Below, in pieces: positions 7,948-17,726 of a stretch of DNA of 61,430 bases. The notes beneath the pieces are model-generated. The model worked only from the letters and a program-made list of their open reading frames with translations. It searched no databases and was not told where the DNA came from. This DNA comes from Parapedobacter koreensis (lineage in GTDB: Bacteria; Bacteroidota; Bacteroidia; Sphingobacteriales; Sphingobacteriaceae). Both the position numbers and the translations under genes were made by a program. Location: positions 1 through 61,430 of the forward strand of contig NZ_FNZR01000015.1 of the NCBI RefSeq assembly GCF_900109365.1, given 5' to 3'. Every line of letters starts with the position of its first letter. The first letter of the stretch is position 1.

Positions 7948-8331
7948 ATGACTGCTAATAATTTTAAGGTTTGGGAACAGGCTGAAAATTTGTCTACCCA
8001 AATGTATTTCGTGGAATTAAAAGATTCATTTGGAAAGCTATCAATTTTTTTGAAAGACATTAACGTTCCGGAGAATACCTTGGAAATTAGATTTAGCGGA
8101 ATTTTAGGATATAGAGTTTTTCAGGAAGGGGCGAGGCTAAGGTTATTGAACCAGGACTCAACTTTTGGGCTAATCAATATTTCCATTGATTCTGAATTTC
8201 TGAGATGGCTGGATATGGAGAGTGAAGAGATGTTTAAAGAATGGGAGCTGAAACATTTTATAGTGTGTAATTCTGACAACATTATCGATATCGTTGCCGT
8301 TGAGTGTCCTGAGCTTTTCCGTCTTGAATAA
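7948..8331 (+). CDS. hypothetical protein, putative immunity (paralog of 4315-4737)
   Basis: 127 residues, soluble, related to 4315-4737 through its second half (SEFLRWLDMESEEMFKEWEL, then FIVCNSDNIIDIVAVE). The N-terminal halves are much less alike. No toxin tip adjoins it. Orphan immunity is the best reading. Confidence 0.6.
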   Translation: MTANNFKVWEQAENLSTQMYFVELKDSFGKLSIFLKDINVPENTLEIRFSGILGYRVFQEGARLRLLNQDSTFGLINISIDSEFLRWLDMESEEMFKEWELKHFIVCNSDNIIDIVAVECPELFRLE

Positions 8332-8511
8332 TGTCTTCCTGACATCGACGGGATTGAATGGGAGGAGACAGATAAATCCATGTCGCGTTGCCTAAATCTG
8401 AAGGTGAATACCGTGTTTAGCCTAAGACGGCATTACGAAGCTTGAAGAGATGCAGCGCAAAAAATAGAACCTAAACGCAAAATTGATAAGAACATAAATT
8501 AAGAGATTCGC

Positions 8512-8889
8512 ATGAGCAAAAAACGAAAAAGGGGCGGTGATCCCATTTTTGGGAACTGGAAAATCCATTTAGGAACGATTTTAATATTGTTTTTGGTAGG
8601 ACGATTTATTTATGGGGCAAGCGAAAAAACCATTGAGAACTATCGATTAGCAAATAATGGCAAACTTAGTAACGGCATAGTCACTTCTAGGATGAAAGTG
8701 GGCGGCAAAGGAACCATAAGTATTGAGTATAGCTTTCAAGTGAATCATGTAAAATATATTGGGCAAACTACGAATGAAGGATATGAAATTGGTGATAGCT
8801 TATATGTCATATACTTGCCCAAAAAGCCTATGATAAACAGGTCATATACATTTATAAAGAAAAATTATACAACACACATTGCACCATAG
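8512..8889 (+). CDS. small membrane-anchored protein, DUF3592-like, putative immunity
   Basis: 125 residues: basic N-terminus (SKKRKRGGD), a membrane segment (about 22-38), then a beta-rich domain with 'GTISIEYSFQVNHVKYIGQT' and 'GYEIGDSLYVIYLPKKP', as in DUF3592-like proteins. It resembles 3324-3725 in layout but lacks the second membrane segment. It is the last intact gene of the first immunity array. Confidence 0.55.
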   Translation: MSKKRKRGGDPIFGNWKIHLGTILILFLVGRFIYGASEKTIENYRLANNGKLSNGIVTSRMKVGGKGTISIEYSFQVNHVKYIGQTTNEGYEIGDSLYVIYLPKKPMINRSYTFIKKNYTTHIAP

Positions 8890-8904
8890 AAAGTCGGACC
8901 AGCT

Positions 8905-9300
8905 ATGAAGTTTTTGCTCGACAAATTCCAGCCGTTCGACTTAGGCGACAGAAATCAATTTTTAAATGACCTGCTCTTTTTGATCCTACAATCAAAACCC
9001 AACGTGAAAGTGGGCTAAAACCAACATTTACGCCCTGCGTTCTTTTGCACAAGGGGTCGCTTATCATAATTTGAAAAAGATTGCAGGGCTACCGATTGGG
9101 GAGCAGGAAAAGTCTACCGAATGCAGGCAGGGAAATTCGATTTTGCATATCCTGAATCTGATTGAGACGTAAAAATTAAAGTAGAAGCCTCGGAGAGATC
9201 CGACGTGATGAATATGGTTGCACTTGCCACTAATGGCGCAGTGGTGAGTTGCGTGGTGACGCTGCTTTTGCAAGGTTGGCTGCTTAGTAAGTGGTAGTGA
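8905..9300 (+). pseudogene. degenerate coding remnants before RHS locus A
   Basis: The stretch holds only broken frames: a 37-codon ORF from 8905 (MKFLLDKFQPFDLGDRNQ), a stop-interrupted piece (LRSFAQGVAYHNLKKIAG) and a hydrophobic end (SCVVTLLLQGWLLSKW) before 9297. They may come from one decayed gene but I cannot name it. Confidence 0.35.
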
Positions 9301-9320
9301 AACAGTGTGTTCTGTGTGAG

Positions 9321-9344
9321 CCCCGCTGAGAATCGGGGTTTTTT
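9321..9344 (+). terminator. rho-independent terminator
   Basis: CCCCG pairs with CGGGG across an 8-base loop and is followed by six T. It closes off the first immunity array just before the shared upstream element of RHS locus A. Confidence 0.75.
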
Positions 9345-9353
9345 ATTGCCAGA

Positions 9354-9448
9354 TTTATAGGCATAGCCTATCAAATTTATAGCCTGTGCCTATCAAATTT
9401 ATAGACGAAACGCATCATAGGCAATCGATTCTCTGCATAGCTTTACTC
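9354..9448 (+). promoter_or_regulatory. shared upstream element, copy 1
   Basis: About 95 bases repeated at 24121-24215 and 45054-45148. It contains two direct copies of CCTATCAAATTTATAG (9367-9382 and 9389-9404) with a 22-bp period, preceded by the palindrome ATAGGCATAGCCTAT, and followed by a conserved 'aaacg.atcataggcaat.gatt' block. All three copies lie 100-500 bp upstream of a tail-fiber-like gene. A 22-bp period places both sites on one face of the helix, so a regulator binding as a multimer is a reasonable inference. Confidence 0.65.
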
Positions 9449-9565
9449 CCGCTATGATGTAAAGCAAGTAACCATAACTCAAAGACAATGAAATAACAAT
9501 GAGTATCTGTATCGAGCCATAGTTATTAGCGAGCGGTTACCATTTATAAAAATAATTTAACGCAC

Positions 9566-10516
9566 ATGAATCAGTTGACACTTAGACCCATTGTTTGTTT
9601 CGCGATGTTTCTTCACTGCCTATCGCAAGTCTCATTAAATGCACAGACATCCTCGGTAATCATACCTTCCAACATTTCGACAGGAAGTCTAGAAAAGAAC
9701 CTCCTGTTTTATGCAAATAAACGCTATCAGGTAACGAGGCAAGGTCCCAACATTGCACTAGATGTTTTGTTTGATGGGCGATTCCAACCTACAGAGTCGT
9801 CAACGGCTCCCACATCAGCACAGCCATTGGAGATCTTGGTGGAGAATCTACCGCCCCAACATACCCAGCAGGGGGCCTGGATAGGTTGGAGTAGCAGAAA
9901 TTGGATCCCCACCAGTTTCAAGATTGAAGGGTATAATGTATATAATGGAGTGAATCAATGGGTAACGGTAGCAAATGTGACGAACCATTCGCAAAGACAT
10001 TATATGGTAAAAATGCCCGGAGGAAGTTTTTCTAAACTTCGTTTTTCCTTTTATACTGCATCAGGTACAGACGGTCGAATGCAACTATCCCAATTGTTTT
10101 ATATTCATCCTGAAGCTGTTCAATCATACGATGGGGTCATGGTCAAATATGATGCATCCGGCAACGTCGGCATCGGAACCGCAACCCCCCAAGCCAAGCT
10201 GGCCGTAAACGGCAACATCCTGGCCAAGGAGGTAAAAGTGAAGACAGACATCACCGTGCCGGATTATGTCTTTGAATCCGGTTATGAACTACCCGCGCTT
10301 ACTGACATTGAAGCCTACGTGAAAGAGAACAAGCACCTGCCGGAAATTCCATCTGCCAAAGATATCGAAAAAGATGGACTGGATTTGGCCGAGATGAACC
10401 TGCTGCTACTAAAAAAGGTGGAGGAGCTGACGCTGCATTTGATTGAGAAGGAGAAAAATGAACGATTGCAGGATGAACGCATCGAGCGGTTGGAAAGACA
10501 GCTCGGCAATCGATGA
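9566..10516 (+). CDS. secreted tail-fiber-domain protein with discoidin-like N-domain (type I)
   Basis: 316 residues. A signal peptide (residues ~1-26, ending SLNAQ) is followed by a beta-sandwich-like domain (about 28-180) with SSVIIPSNISTGSLEKNLLF, 'GAWIGWSSRNWIPTSFKIEG' and 'LSQLFYIHPEAVQ', which resembles F5/8 type C (discoidin) carbohydrate-binding domains. Then come GNVGIGTATPQAKLAVNG, KTDITVPDYVF, VKENKHLPEIPSA and a coiled coil (LLLLKKVEELTLHLIEK). Such C-termini are common in Bacteroidota proteins labelled 'tail fiber'. Its N-domain is closely related to 31353-32291. RHS gene A1 begins 43 bp downstream, so the two are probably cotranscribed. No phage genes are near; surface adhesion is inferred. 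Confidence 0.8.
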   Translation: MNQLTLRPIVCFAMFLHCLSQVSLNAQTSSVIIPSNISTGSLEKNLLFYANKRYQVTRQGPNIALDVLFDGRFQPTESSTAPTSAQPLEILVENLPPQHTQQGAWIGWSSRNWIPTSFKIEGYNVYNGVNQWVTVANVTNHSQRHYMVKMPGGSFSKLRFSFYTASGTDGRMQLSQLFYIHPEAVQSYDGVMVKYDASGNVGIGTATPQAKLAVNGNILAKEVKVKTDITVPDYVFESGYELPALTDIEAYVKENKHLPEIPSAKDIEKDGLDLAEMNLLLLKKVEELTLHLIEKEKNERLQDERIERLERQLGNR

Positions 10517-10559
10517 GTGCCTATGATGAGACGGGATAAACCAGAATAACCTATTAAAT

Positions 10560-13500
10560 ATGAAGACACAGTTATTGTTATGTTGCCTGCTTATGCTATC
10601 GCCAGCAGCACGGGTATTTAGTCAAAACAATCTTTTTTCCGGCGTAGATTTAGGGAAAAAAGTAAGCACTTCGCCTGAGGCAGCCATGCTTGGCAAGTTT
10701 GGCGATATACCGATAGGGCATTATACCGGAACGGCGGATATATCCATACCGCTCTATACAATCGAAGAGGAAGGCATCACGATTCCGGTAGTGTTGAGAT
10801 ACCACAGCTCGGGCATCAACGTGGAAGAACAGGCGAGTAATGTTGGGCTAGGATGGAGTTTGGAGCCGGGAGGGGCCGTTATCCAGTCTGTTTTGGGGGT
10901 GGCCGACAATATGGATAATCTGGTTACGTACGATGCGGCGGGATATCAGTTTTTAAAGAATAATATCATTTCGACGGGTTATCAGTCGTCGAGGCCTGCC
11001 ATCGGCGATAAGGTACTGTGTCCGACTTTCTCGGTGACAGGCGACTCTTATCAGACGTTTCAGCGTGCGCTTGCGGGGCATGGACAGCCCGATATCTACT
11101 ATTACACATTGCCGGGAGGGAGTTCAGGTAAATTCTACATACATCCTGAAACTGCACAGGTTGTCTTGATAGACAAAAAGGAAGAGCTTCAGATTACCGG
11201 TAACAGTATGCAATGGACCATCACCAACATTCACGGGCAACGGTTTGTATTCCAGGCAAAGGAGACGGTGACAGCCACCGGTCAGGTTAATGCCGGAAAC
11301 ACTTGGAAGTTGTCAAAAATTATCCTGACGAACGGGAGGGAAATCGATTTTGAGTATCAGGACGGCAGCTACACGTCGGAGACGTTCAGCCAGACGTATC
11401 ATTCTGCTTTCCATGAAAAGTTTGCCACACCGGGCGAACAGTTTGTTCAGCCGTATGTAAGCTACAATGCGCATACGATTAAGATGCTTCACCGTATCAC
11501 GGCGACGAATGTTGTGATAAACTTCATACAGGACAGCAGGGAGGATATATCCGGTACGGTAAGACGGGTTAAGTCCGTAGATGTCGTGAGCCGCTATAAC
11601 AATGAAAAGATAAAAACTTTCAATCTGTTGCAGGATTATTTCCCGTATTCAACCGTGGGCGGGCACAGGGGACAACCGGCTTCGGGTTTGGCGCAAGCAC
11701 AGCGCGATCTGTATGGGAAACGGCTTCGGCTAACGGGGGTCAAGGAAATAGGTTACGCCAACGGTATAGCCGTCAGCACGAAGCCGCCTTACAGCTTTAC
11801 TTATAATACGACCCTGCTGCCCTTGAAAAGTTCGTTTGCGAAGGATTTCTGGGGGTATTTCAACGGGAAGGAAAACCCAGCGTTAATACCCGATCTTTCG
11901 TTCTTTTATTATTCCGGATATTATGGACAGGACCTTCCTTTCAGTTTACTGAGTAATTATAACGGGGGGAACAGGACACCGGAACCCGACAAAATGGTGG
12001 CTGGACTGCTCACCAAGGTAGTATATCCGACCGGAGGTTTCACGGAATTTACCTATGAGCCCCATGATTATACCAACTTTAATTATCCCGATCCGGATAA
12101 GATAAGTTCGGCCAATGTGCTTATTATGGCCGAGGACCAGAACATGCCTTACAATACCAAATCGGTGGCCTTTACCCTGCCGAAAACACTCACCGTGAAG
12201 TTGAGGGTATACCTGAGCAATGGAAACCCGCAGTATAACCTGCCCGATACCATGTTTTACCGGTTGCTGAATGCACAGGCCAAGCTTCAGAAAATAAAAA
12301 ACGGGCAGGTAACCGACGTGACGCCGCCAATCAGTATGGTGACACAGGACAAGCCTGCTTACTTAAACAATGCCGGGATAAGCTGGCAACGGGATATACA
12401 GATAACATACGATTCGCAGGCGTCGTATAACCTGATTGTGGAACTTCCTGACCTCATCGGCCCCCAAAATGACTGGAATAAGGGCGCATCCATCCGGGCA
12501 ACCATTGAGTATATGGATACGGGAAGCATGTTTAAATACAGCATCGGTGGCGGGGTACGCGTTTCTGCAATCAGGAATTTTGATCAGGCAGGGAGTTTGT
12601 CATCCCATAAGGAGCTAAGGTACAAGGCAGCGGACGGCTTGGTATCTTCGGGGCTTTTAATGTCGCCGATCCATCATTTGAATGGAAAAGGGATGTATTT
12701 TGAGAAAGTCGAGCAGGTTTCCCCGGGCCATTATACGACATTTGTTGATTTCCGGAAGATATGGTACCTGTCTTCAGAAAGCTATGTGCCGCTGTCGTCA
12801 TCGGCCTCCGGCAGTGCCGTGGGATATTCCCGTGTGGAGGAAATTGAGCGGGCAGGCACGGCGAACATTGGAAAGCGCATCTTATTGTTCCATAACCAAG
12901 CGGCCCGATGGGCTACTGAGGTACCTGAGGATCCTGATCTGATGAATGGGCTGCTCAGGGAAGAGATTCTTGAGAATGCGGCGGGAACGCCGGTTAAAAG
13001 GACACTTTATGGGTATGAAAACAAGTGGAGTTCCCTTTTTACGGGTGTAAAAACATTTAAGTCTTTTATGGTGCTTGACGGGGAATGTAATGCTTCGTGG
13101 CTTATAGGGCCTGTTGAGCGGAGCCAATTGTTCAGGGTAGCATACTACCCGATAAAGTCGGGATGGTATCTGAACACCACCAGAGTGGAAACAGATTATT
13201 TGGATGGCCAGCCATTGGCCAGTACCGTCCAATATGCCTATAACACGAAGGGGCAATTGATACAGCAGCAAGCTGTTGACAGCAGGGAAATCAGCCGTAA
13301 GTCTGTATTTGTATATCCGCAAGATGCCACCACAAATAACCAATATGCCAATCTGCTGAAGGGCAAATCCATGTATGGAAGCTTGCTCACAAGGACAGAT
13401 TTGGTGGACGGAAACGAGGTGAGCAGACTGAATATCAAATATAAAAATAACGGACAGTTGGTGGTGCGTGACCGGGTTGAATACATACGGGACGGGGTGG

Positions 13501-14159
13501 TTGAGAAACAGGTTGTTTTTAATAAGTATGATGCGGCTAATAACGCGACGGAAATCGACGAAGATGGGAACCTTACTGCCTACATCTTGGATTTCAACAA
13601 TTCGATGGTCATTGCCGAAGCAGCCAACGCGAACTTGAATGACATCGCGTTCGGCGATTTCGAATCTGCTGGAAAAGGGAACTGGACCTATTCGGGGGCA
13701 ACTGTCTCGGATGTTTCGTCTCCTCGCGGCATACGGGTGTATAACCTGAAAAACGGTGCTATCAGCAAAAGCGGCCTTACCTCCGGTAGGCAATATGTGC
13801 TGACATACTGGAGCAAGGGAAGCAGCCAGCCGATGATTACAGGGGGGACTGCGGTGCCTGCGTTATCAGGGCCAATACGTACCATCAACGAGTGGACGCT
13901 TCACAGGAGGGTATTTTCTGGTACAGCTTCCCTGAGCATCGGTGGGTCGGGCGATATTTTTATTGACGGTGTGCTTCTGCATCCGGCCGGTGCGGGTGTT
14001 AAAACCTATACGTATGATACGTTTTTAAGGTTGGGGGCCGGGACGGATATGGCTGGAAATACGGTTTATTACCGGTATGACGGTTATGGAAACCTGTCAT
14101 CCGTAGTCGATTTGCAGGGCAATGTCGTGACGGATTATAAATACAATTACCGTCCGTAA
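10560..14159 (+). CDS. RHS system first subunit A1 (SpvB-like start, YD repeats, no core)
   Basis: 1199 residues with a signal peptide (1-22). The N-terminal segment 'ISIPLYTIEEEGITIPVVLR' and 'YHSSGINVEEQASNVGLGWS' has the layout of the SpvB/TcB opening ('P.l.L.Y.s......G.GW.L'). Long beta-rich and YD-type stretches follow. Near 1028-1150 there is a jelly-roll-like module (FESAGKGNWTYSG; GRQYVLTYWSKG; WTLHRRVFSGTASLSIGG) suggesting carbohydrate binding. It ends in YD repeats (YYRYDGYGNLSSVVD; VTDYKYNY) without an RHS core or toxin. A2 starts 12 bp later. The natural reading is that A1 and A2 together form one RHS shell, as TcB and TcC do. Compare B1 at 35176. Confidence 0.8.
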   Translation: MKTQLLLCCLLMLSPAARVFSQNNLFSGVDLGKKVSTSPEAAMLGKFGDIPIGHYTGTADISIPLYTIEEEGITIPVVLRYHSSGINVEEQASNVGLGWSLEPGGAVIQSVLGVADNMDNLVTYDAAGYQFLKNNIISTGYQSSRPAIGDKVLCPTFSVTGDSYQTFQRALAGHGQPDIYYYTLPGGSSGKFYIHPETAQVVLIDKKEELQITGNSMQWTITNIHGQRFVFQAKETVTATGQVNAGNTWKLSKIILTNGREIDFEYQDGSYTSETFSQTYHSAFHEKFATPGEQFVQPYVSYNAHTIKMLHRITATNVVINFIQDSREDISGTVRRVKSVDVVSRYNNEKIKTFNLLQDYFPYSTVGGHRGQPASGLAQAQRDLYGKRLRLTGVKEIGYANGIAVSTKPPYSFTYNTTLLPLKSSFAKDFWGYFNGKENPALIPDLSFFYYSGYYGQDLPFSLLSNYNGGNRTPEPDKMVAGLLTKVVYPTGGFTEFTYEPHDYTNFNYPDPDKISSANVLIMAEDQNMPYNTKSVAFTLPKTLTVKLRVYLSNGNPQYNLPDTMFYRLLNAQAKLQKIKNGQVTDVTPPISMVTQDKPAYLNNAGISWQRDIQITYDSQASYNLIVELPDLIGPQNDWNKGASIRATIEYMDTGSMFKYSIGGGVRVSAIRNFDQAGSLSSHKELRYKAADGLVSSGLLMSPIHHLNGKGMYFEKVEQVSPGHYTTFVDFRKIWYLSSESYVPLSSSASGSAVGYSRVEEIERAGTANIGKRILLFHNQAARWATEVPEDPDLMNGLLREEILENAAGTPVKRTLYGYENKWSSLFTGVKTFKSFMVLDGECNASWLIGPVERSQLFRVAYYPIKSGWYLNTTRVETDYLDGQPLASTVQYAYNTKGQLIQQQAVDSREISRKSVFVYPQDATTNNQYANLLKGKSMYGSLLTRTDLVDGNEVSRLNIKYKNNGQLVVRDRVEYIRDGVVEKQVVFNKYDAANNATEIDEDGNLTAYILDFNNSMVIAEAANANLNDIAFGDFESAGKGNWTYSGATVSDVSSPRGIRVYNLKNGAISKSGLTSGRQYVLTYWSKGSSQPMITGGTAVPALSGPIRTINEWTLHRRVFSGTASLSIGGSGDIFIDGVLLHPAGAGVKTYTYDTFLRLGAGTDMAGNTVYYRYDGYGNLSSVVDLQGNVVTDYKYNYRP

Positions 14160-14171
14160 AAACAATCAATC

Positions 14172-17100
14172 ATGGAAAAGAAAGTGAGCATTTTGATAAG
14201 TACAGTCTGTTGGCTTGCCGCAGGTATATGCGGGATGCCAATCGTTTTTGGGCAACTGCAGCTGAGCCAACCACAGACAACGGGTATATACTCTAATAAC
14301 GTCAGCATTACCCTAAAGCCCGGCTTCCAGACCGGTGGCCCTTTTCATGCCTTTATTGCGGCTCCATCCCCCGTGTTGGGCGCCGCGGCGACCGGCAGTC
14401 AGAATCATATCCAGGTAACCCGTTATCTAAAAGCATTCAGTACGCCGCCTTCGCTGACGATTACTGATGCGATGCGGGATATTGAGTACTTTGACGGTCT
14501 GGGCCGTCCGAGCCAGCAGGTAGGGGTCAAAGCTGCAAACAGGATAAACGGAACCACCACTACATACAGCGATTTGGTTACTCCTGTGGTTTATGATGCG
14601 TATGGTAGGCAGGATAGGGAATACCTGCCCTTTGCGACAGCAACAGGTGTTGGTGGTGCTTTCAAGAACAATGCCGTTTCGCTGCAGGCAGCGTATTACA
14701 ATGCGCCGCCCACGGGTTCGGGCGTGGTGCAGATTCCTGTTTCATCCGGCCTTACGCCATCTTTTGCACAACGGAAATTTGAGCCGTCGCCCCTTATGCG
14801 TACCGCGGAACAGGGGTTTGCCGGATTGGTCTGGCAGCCGGCGGCAACGCGTAGTACAACGAGTGGAAGGACCGTGCAATTCACTTATAGCACCAACAAT
14901 GGGGTTGCACTTACCTTACTGGCAAATACCAAAGGTGCCGTAAACTACGGTGTTTCGGTCAACACATCGACCGGGGTACCGACATTGACCGTCAATGGGA
15001 CATACGCTGAGAACGAACTCCATGTAACCGTCACAAAAGATGAAAATTCGGCGGCGGCACAGGAGACTTTTTATGGCCGTATATTCACGTCAGAGGAATA
15101 TACAGATAAGCTGGGCAGGGTGGTTTTGAGGCGAACATTCAACCTGAATAACGGAAGTCAAGAGATGCTAAGCACCTACTATGTGTACGATAATTTTGGC
15201 AATCTCACTTTTGTATTGCCGCCGGGCATCAATCCGGACAACGGTAATCTGCCGAATGCCACCCAAATAGCAAACTATGCATACCAATATCAATATGACA
15301 AACGGAACAGGCTGGTGGAAAAGCAACTGCCCGGAAAAGAGCGGGAGTATATGGTGTATAATAAGCAAGACTTGGTGGTGGCTACGCAGGATGGTGTACA
15401 GCGTGCGGCAAAGTCGTGGACGGTCACTAAATACGATGGGTTGGGGCGTGTGGTACAGACAGGAATATGGAACAACGGCGGTACAGCGATAACGCGGCAA
15501 GCGTTGCAGACCATCGTTAATAACCAAAGCGGTGCCAACGCATGGGAAGAGCGTACGGGCACGGCGTATACGAACCGTGCGTGGCCCTCGGGGACATCGG
15601 CTATCAGCACCGTAATGACTGAACATTTTTATGACGATTACAATGTAGGCGGTCTCCAGACGATTCCTGCTGTCTTTACCCAAGCGGGGTATAGCAAGAT
15701 GACGATGGGCAAGCCGACACTGGAGCGGGTATTGGTGCTCGGAAGTAATCCGGCGGTTTATCTGTGGACGGTGAATTATTACGACGACAAGGGGCAGGTT
15801 GTCCGGCAGTTCCGCCAGCATTACCTTGGGGGTACTTACGCCACCTCAAAGTTTGATGACATTGCCACTGCTTACAGTTTCACCGGACTGGTGACCGAAA
15901 CGGTCAGGAAACACCATACCAACAATGCGGGCACACCGTCAATCACCATCACGACAGGGTACAACTATGACAACCGCGACCGCCTCATCGAAACATGGAA
16001 AACGGTGAGCCCTGCCGGTACGGCAGGCACCCGCACGCTGATTGCCGCCAATACCTATAACGAGGTTGGTCAGTTGATGAAAAAGCAATTGCATAAGGAG
16101 GGAACAACGGCAAAACAGACCGTGGAATACACGTACAATGAAAGGGGATGGCTGCGTACGGCGAGTGCGGGGCTTTTCGCCATGGAGCTTCGGTACAACA
16201 CAGGCAGCGCCCCGCGCTATAATGGCGACATCAGCAGCCAACATTGGGGGGTACCCAATAATTTGGATAAAAGCTTTACATATAGTTATGACAACCTCAG
16301 CCGACTGAAAGAAGGGGTTTCCACGACGGCCTTCAGTGAAACGGGCATCAACTATGACAAGATGGGCAACATCACGTCGCTGAAACGGGGCAGCAGCGCA
16401 ACGCAGACCTACACATATACCGGCAACCGGCTGTCGGGTGTCAGCGGCGGCGTATCGCGGAGTTACACCTATGATGCCAACGGGAATGTGCATACCGACG
16501 GGACGAATACGTTTACGTACAATTATCTGAACCTGATAGCAGGGGTCACCGGGCCGAACGCAACCACCTATACCTACGATGCCACAGGCCGTAAGCTGCG
16601 GCGGGTGAAGGGTAGCCAGAGCGCGGATTACATCGACGGTATCCAGTACAGCGGGGGCAACATTGAGTTCATCCAGACGGAGGAGGGGCGGGCTTACCGG
16701 CTGAGCAACGGTACATATAACTATGAATACACGCTGACGGATCACTTGGGCAATGCACGGGTCAGCTTTGACATCTACGGCGGCACCGCACGGAAAATAC
16801 AGTCGGACGATTATTTTCCCTTTGGGCTGGCATACAACAGCTTTGTCTTGGGTACGAAAAATAATTATCTTTACAACGGGAAGGAATTGCAGGACGGGCT
16901 GAATCAATACGATTACGGCGCAAGGTTCTATGATCCGGTGATTGGAAGGTGGGGGAGCGTGGATCCGTTGGCGGAGAGCTTTCAATCCTATTCACCGTAC
17001 AACTACGGCCTGAACAACCCGATAATAATGATTGATCCGACCGGGATGGCGCCATGGTCAACACATACGGATGAAGAAGGCAATGTGATTGCGGTCTATG

Positions 17101-17726
17101 ATGATGGAGACCTTGGTGTATATAAACACTCGACAACAGAAATTCATACATCAGCAAAAACAAAGCAACGGTTTGAAAATGATATTGATAAACAGGTTGG
17201 TGTTACTTTTGATATAAATTCGTTTCAAGCCGGAGATAAAATAAATTTCAATTCGTTTGAAGCTATGGATTGGATTAACAACTTCGAAGCCAATCAAGGC
17301 TTTATCGCTGCAATGGCTTTCGGTACTGTAGGAAAAGTGAATTACGCTTTTAACGCTAGGAATGGCGGTGTGTTCGACCCTAAATCTTACATGAAAACAG
17401 GGTCCCAAATTAGCGAAGGAGTGTTTTTTAGCCCAAGAGATTTAGGAAACTACGCAGCAGGGGCATTCGGTAGGATTAGCGGCATGGATAAAAGGGATAT
17501 GTTAGTAAACTATGGAGCATTCCAACTATCTGGAAATAATCTTGGCGCGTTTATTCAAGATTATTCTGGATTCAGACAGAAGGCGTTAAACTTTGACGGC
17601 TCCAATGCGAGGTTTAGGACATACGGAGAAGATTTCGGTTCAAATCTTTTTCAACGAATTGGATTTGAAGGGATTCGAACATTGAAAGATTTCACTTTAA
17701 AATATTCGAATATATGGAAGGATTAA
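14172..17726 (+). CDS. RHS toxin A2: DUF6443, YD repeats, core, variable toxin tip
   Basis: 1184 residues. Signal peptide ~1-27; a DUF6443-type segment (AMRDIEYFDGLGRPSQQVGV, DLVTPVVYDAYGRQDREYLP); many YD repeats (YNYDNRDRLIETW, YDATGRKLRR); the core ([58 protein letters not shown]) near 899-960; then a ~220-residue tip. Within the tip, 'GVFFSPRDLGNYAAGAFGR' recalls polymorphic toxin type 44 (a predicted peptidase), only tentatively. Base composition becomes markedly more AT-rich in the tip. The core end and first part of the tip are duplicated at 21248. The immunity candidate overlaps the 3' end by 13 bp. Confidence 0.9.
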   Translation: MEKKVSILISTVCWLAAGICGMPIVFGQLQLSQPQTTGIYSNNVSITLKPGFQTGGPFHAFIAAPSPVLGAAATGSQNHIQVTRYLKAFSTPPSLTITDAMRDIEYFDGLGRPSQQVGVKAANRINGTTTTYSDLVTPVVYDAYGRQDREYLPFATATGVGGAFKNNAVSLQAAYYNAPPTGSGVVQIPVSSGLTPSFAQRKFEPSPLMRTAEQGFAGLVWQPAATRSTTSGRTVQFTYSTNNGVALTLLANTKGAVNYGVSVNTSTGVPTLTVNGTYAENELHVTVTKDENSAAAQETFYGRIFTSEEYTDKLGRVVLRRTFNLNNGSQEMLSTYYVYDNFGNLTFVLPPGINPDNGNLPNATQIANYAYQYQYDKRNRLVEKQLPGKEREYMVYNKQDLVVATQDGVQRAAKSWTVTKYDGLGRVVQTGIWNNGGTAITRQALQTIVNNQSGANAWEERTGTAYTNRAWPSGTSAISTVMTEHFYDDYNVGGLQTIPAVFTQAGYSKMTMGKPTLERVLVLGSNPAVYLWTVNYYDDKGQVVRQFRQHYLGGTYATSKFDDIATAYSFTGLVTETVRKHHTNNAGTPSITITTGYNYDNRDRLIETWKTVSPAGTAGTRTLIAANTYNEVGQLMKKQLHKEGTTAKQTVEYTYNERGWLRTASAGLFAMELRYNTGSAPRYNGDISSQHWGVPNNLDKSFTYSYDNLSRLKEGVSTTAFSETGINYDKMGNITSLKRGSSATQTYTYTGNRLSGVSGGVSRSYTYDANGNVHTDGTNTFTYNYLNLIAGVTGPNATTYTYDATGRKLRRVKGSQSADYIDGIQYSGGNIEFIQTEEGRAYRLSNGTYNYEYTLTDHLGNARVSFDIYGGTARKIQSDDYFPFGLAYNSFVLGTKNNYLYNGKELQDGLNQYDYGARFYDPVIGRWGSVDPLAESFQSYSPYNYGLNNPIIMIDPTGMAPWSTHTDEEGNVIAVYDDGDLGVYKHSTTEIHTSAKTKQRFENDIDKQVGVTFDINSFQAGDKINFNSFEAMDWINNFEANQGFIAAMAFGTVGKVNYAFNARNGGVFDPKSYMKTGSQISEGVFFSPRDLGNYAAGAFGRISGMDKRDMLVNYGAFQLSGNNLGAFIQDYSGFRQKALNFDGSNARFRTYGEDFGSNLFQRIGFEGIRTLKDFTLKYSNIWKD
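16910..17206 (+). repeat. 297-bp direct repeat, copy in A2 (partner 21248-21544)
   Basis: Spans the RHS core end from '[10 protein letters not shown]' into the first ~50 residues of the A2 tip. Compared by eye with 21248-21544 I count about three base differences. Recombination between the two would remove the intervening 4.3 kb with its toxin and immunity genes. Confidence 0.9.

Noticed and set aside
15939-16985. Long minus-strand ORF (348 codons) opposite RHS A2
   Set aside because: It mirrors the third-position-rich repeats of A2, has no domain, no signal and no neighbouring gene, and similar antisense frames occur opposite A1, B2 and the secretin. Treated as shadows.
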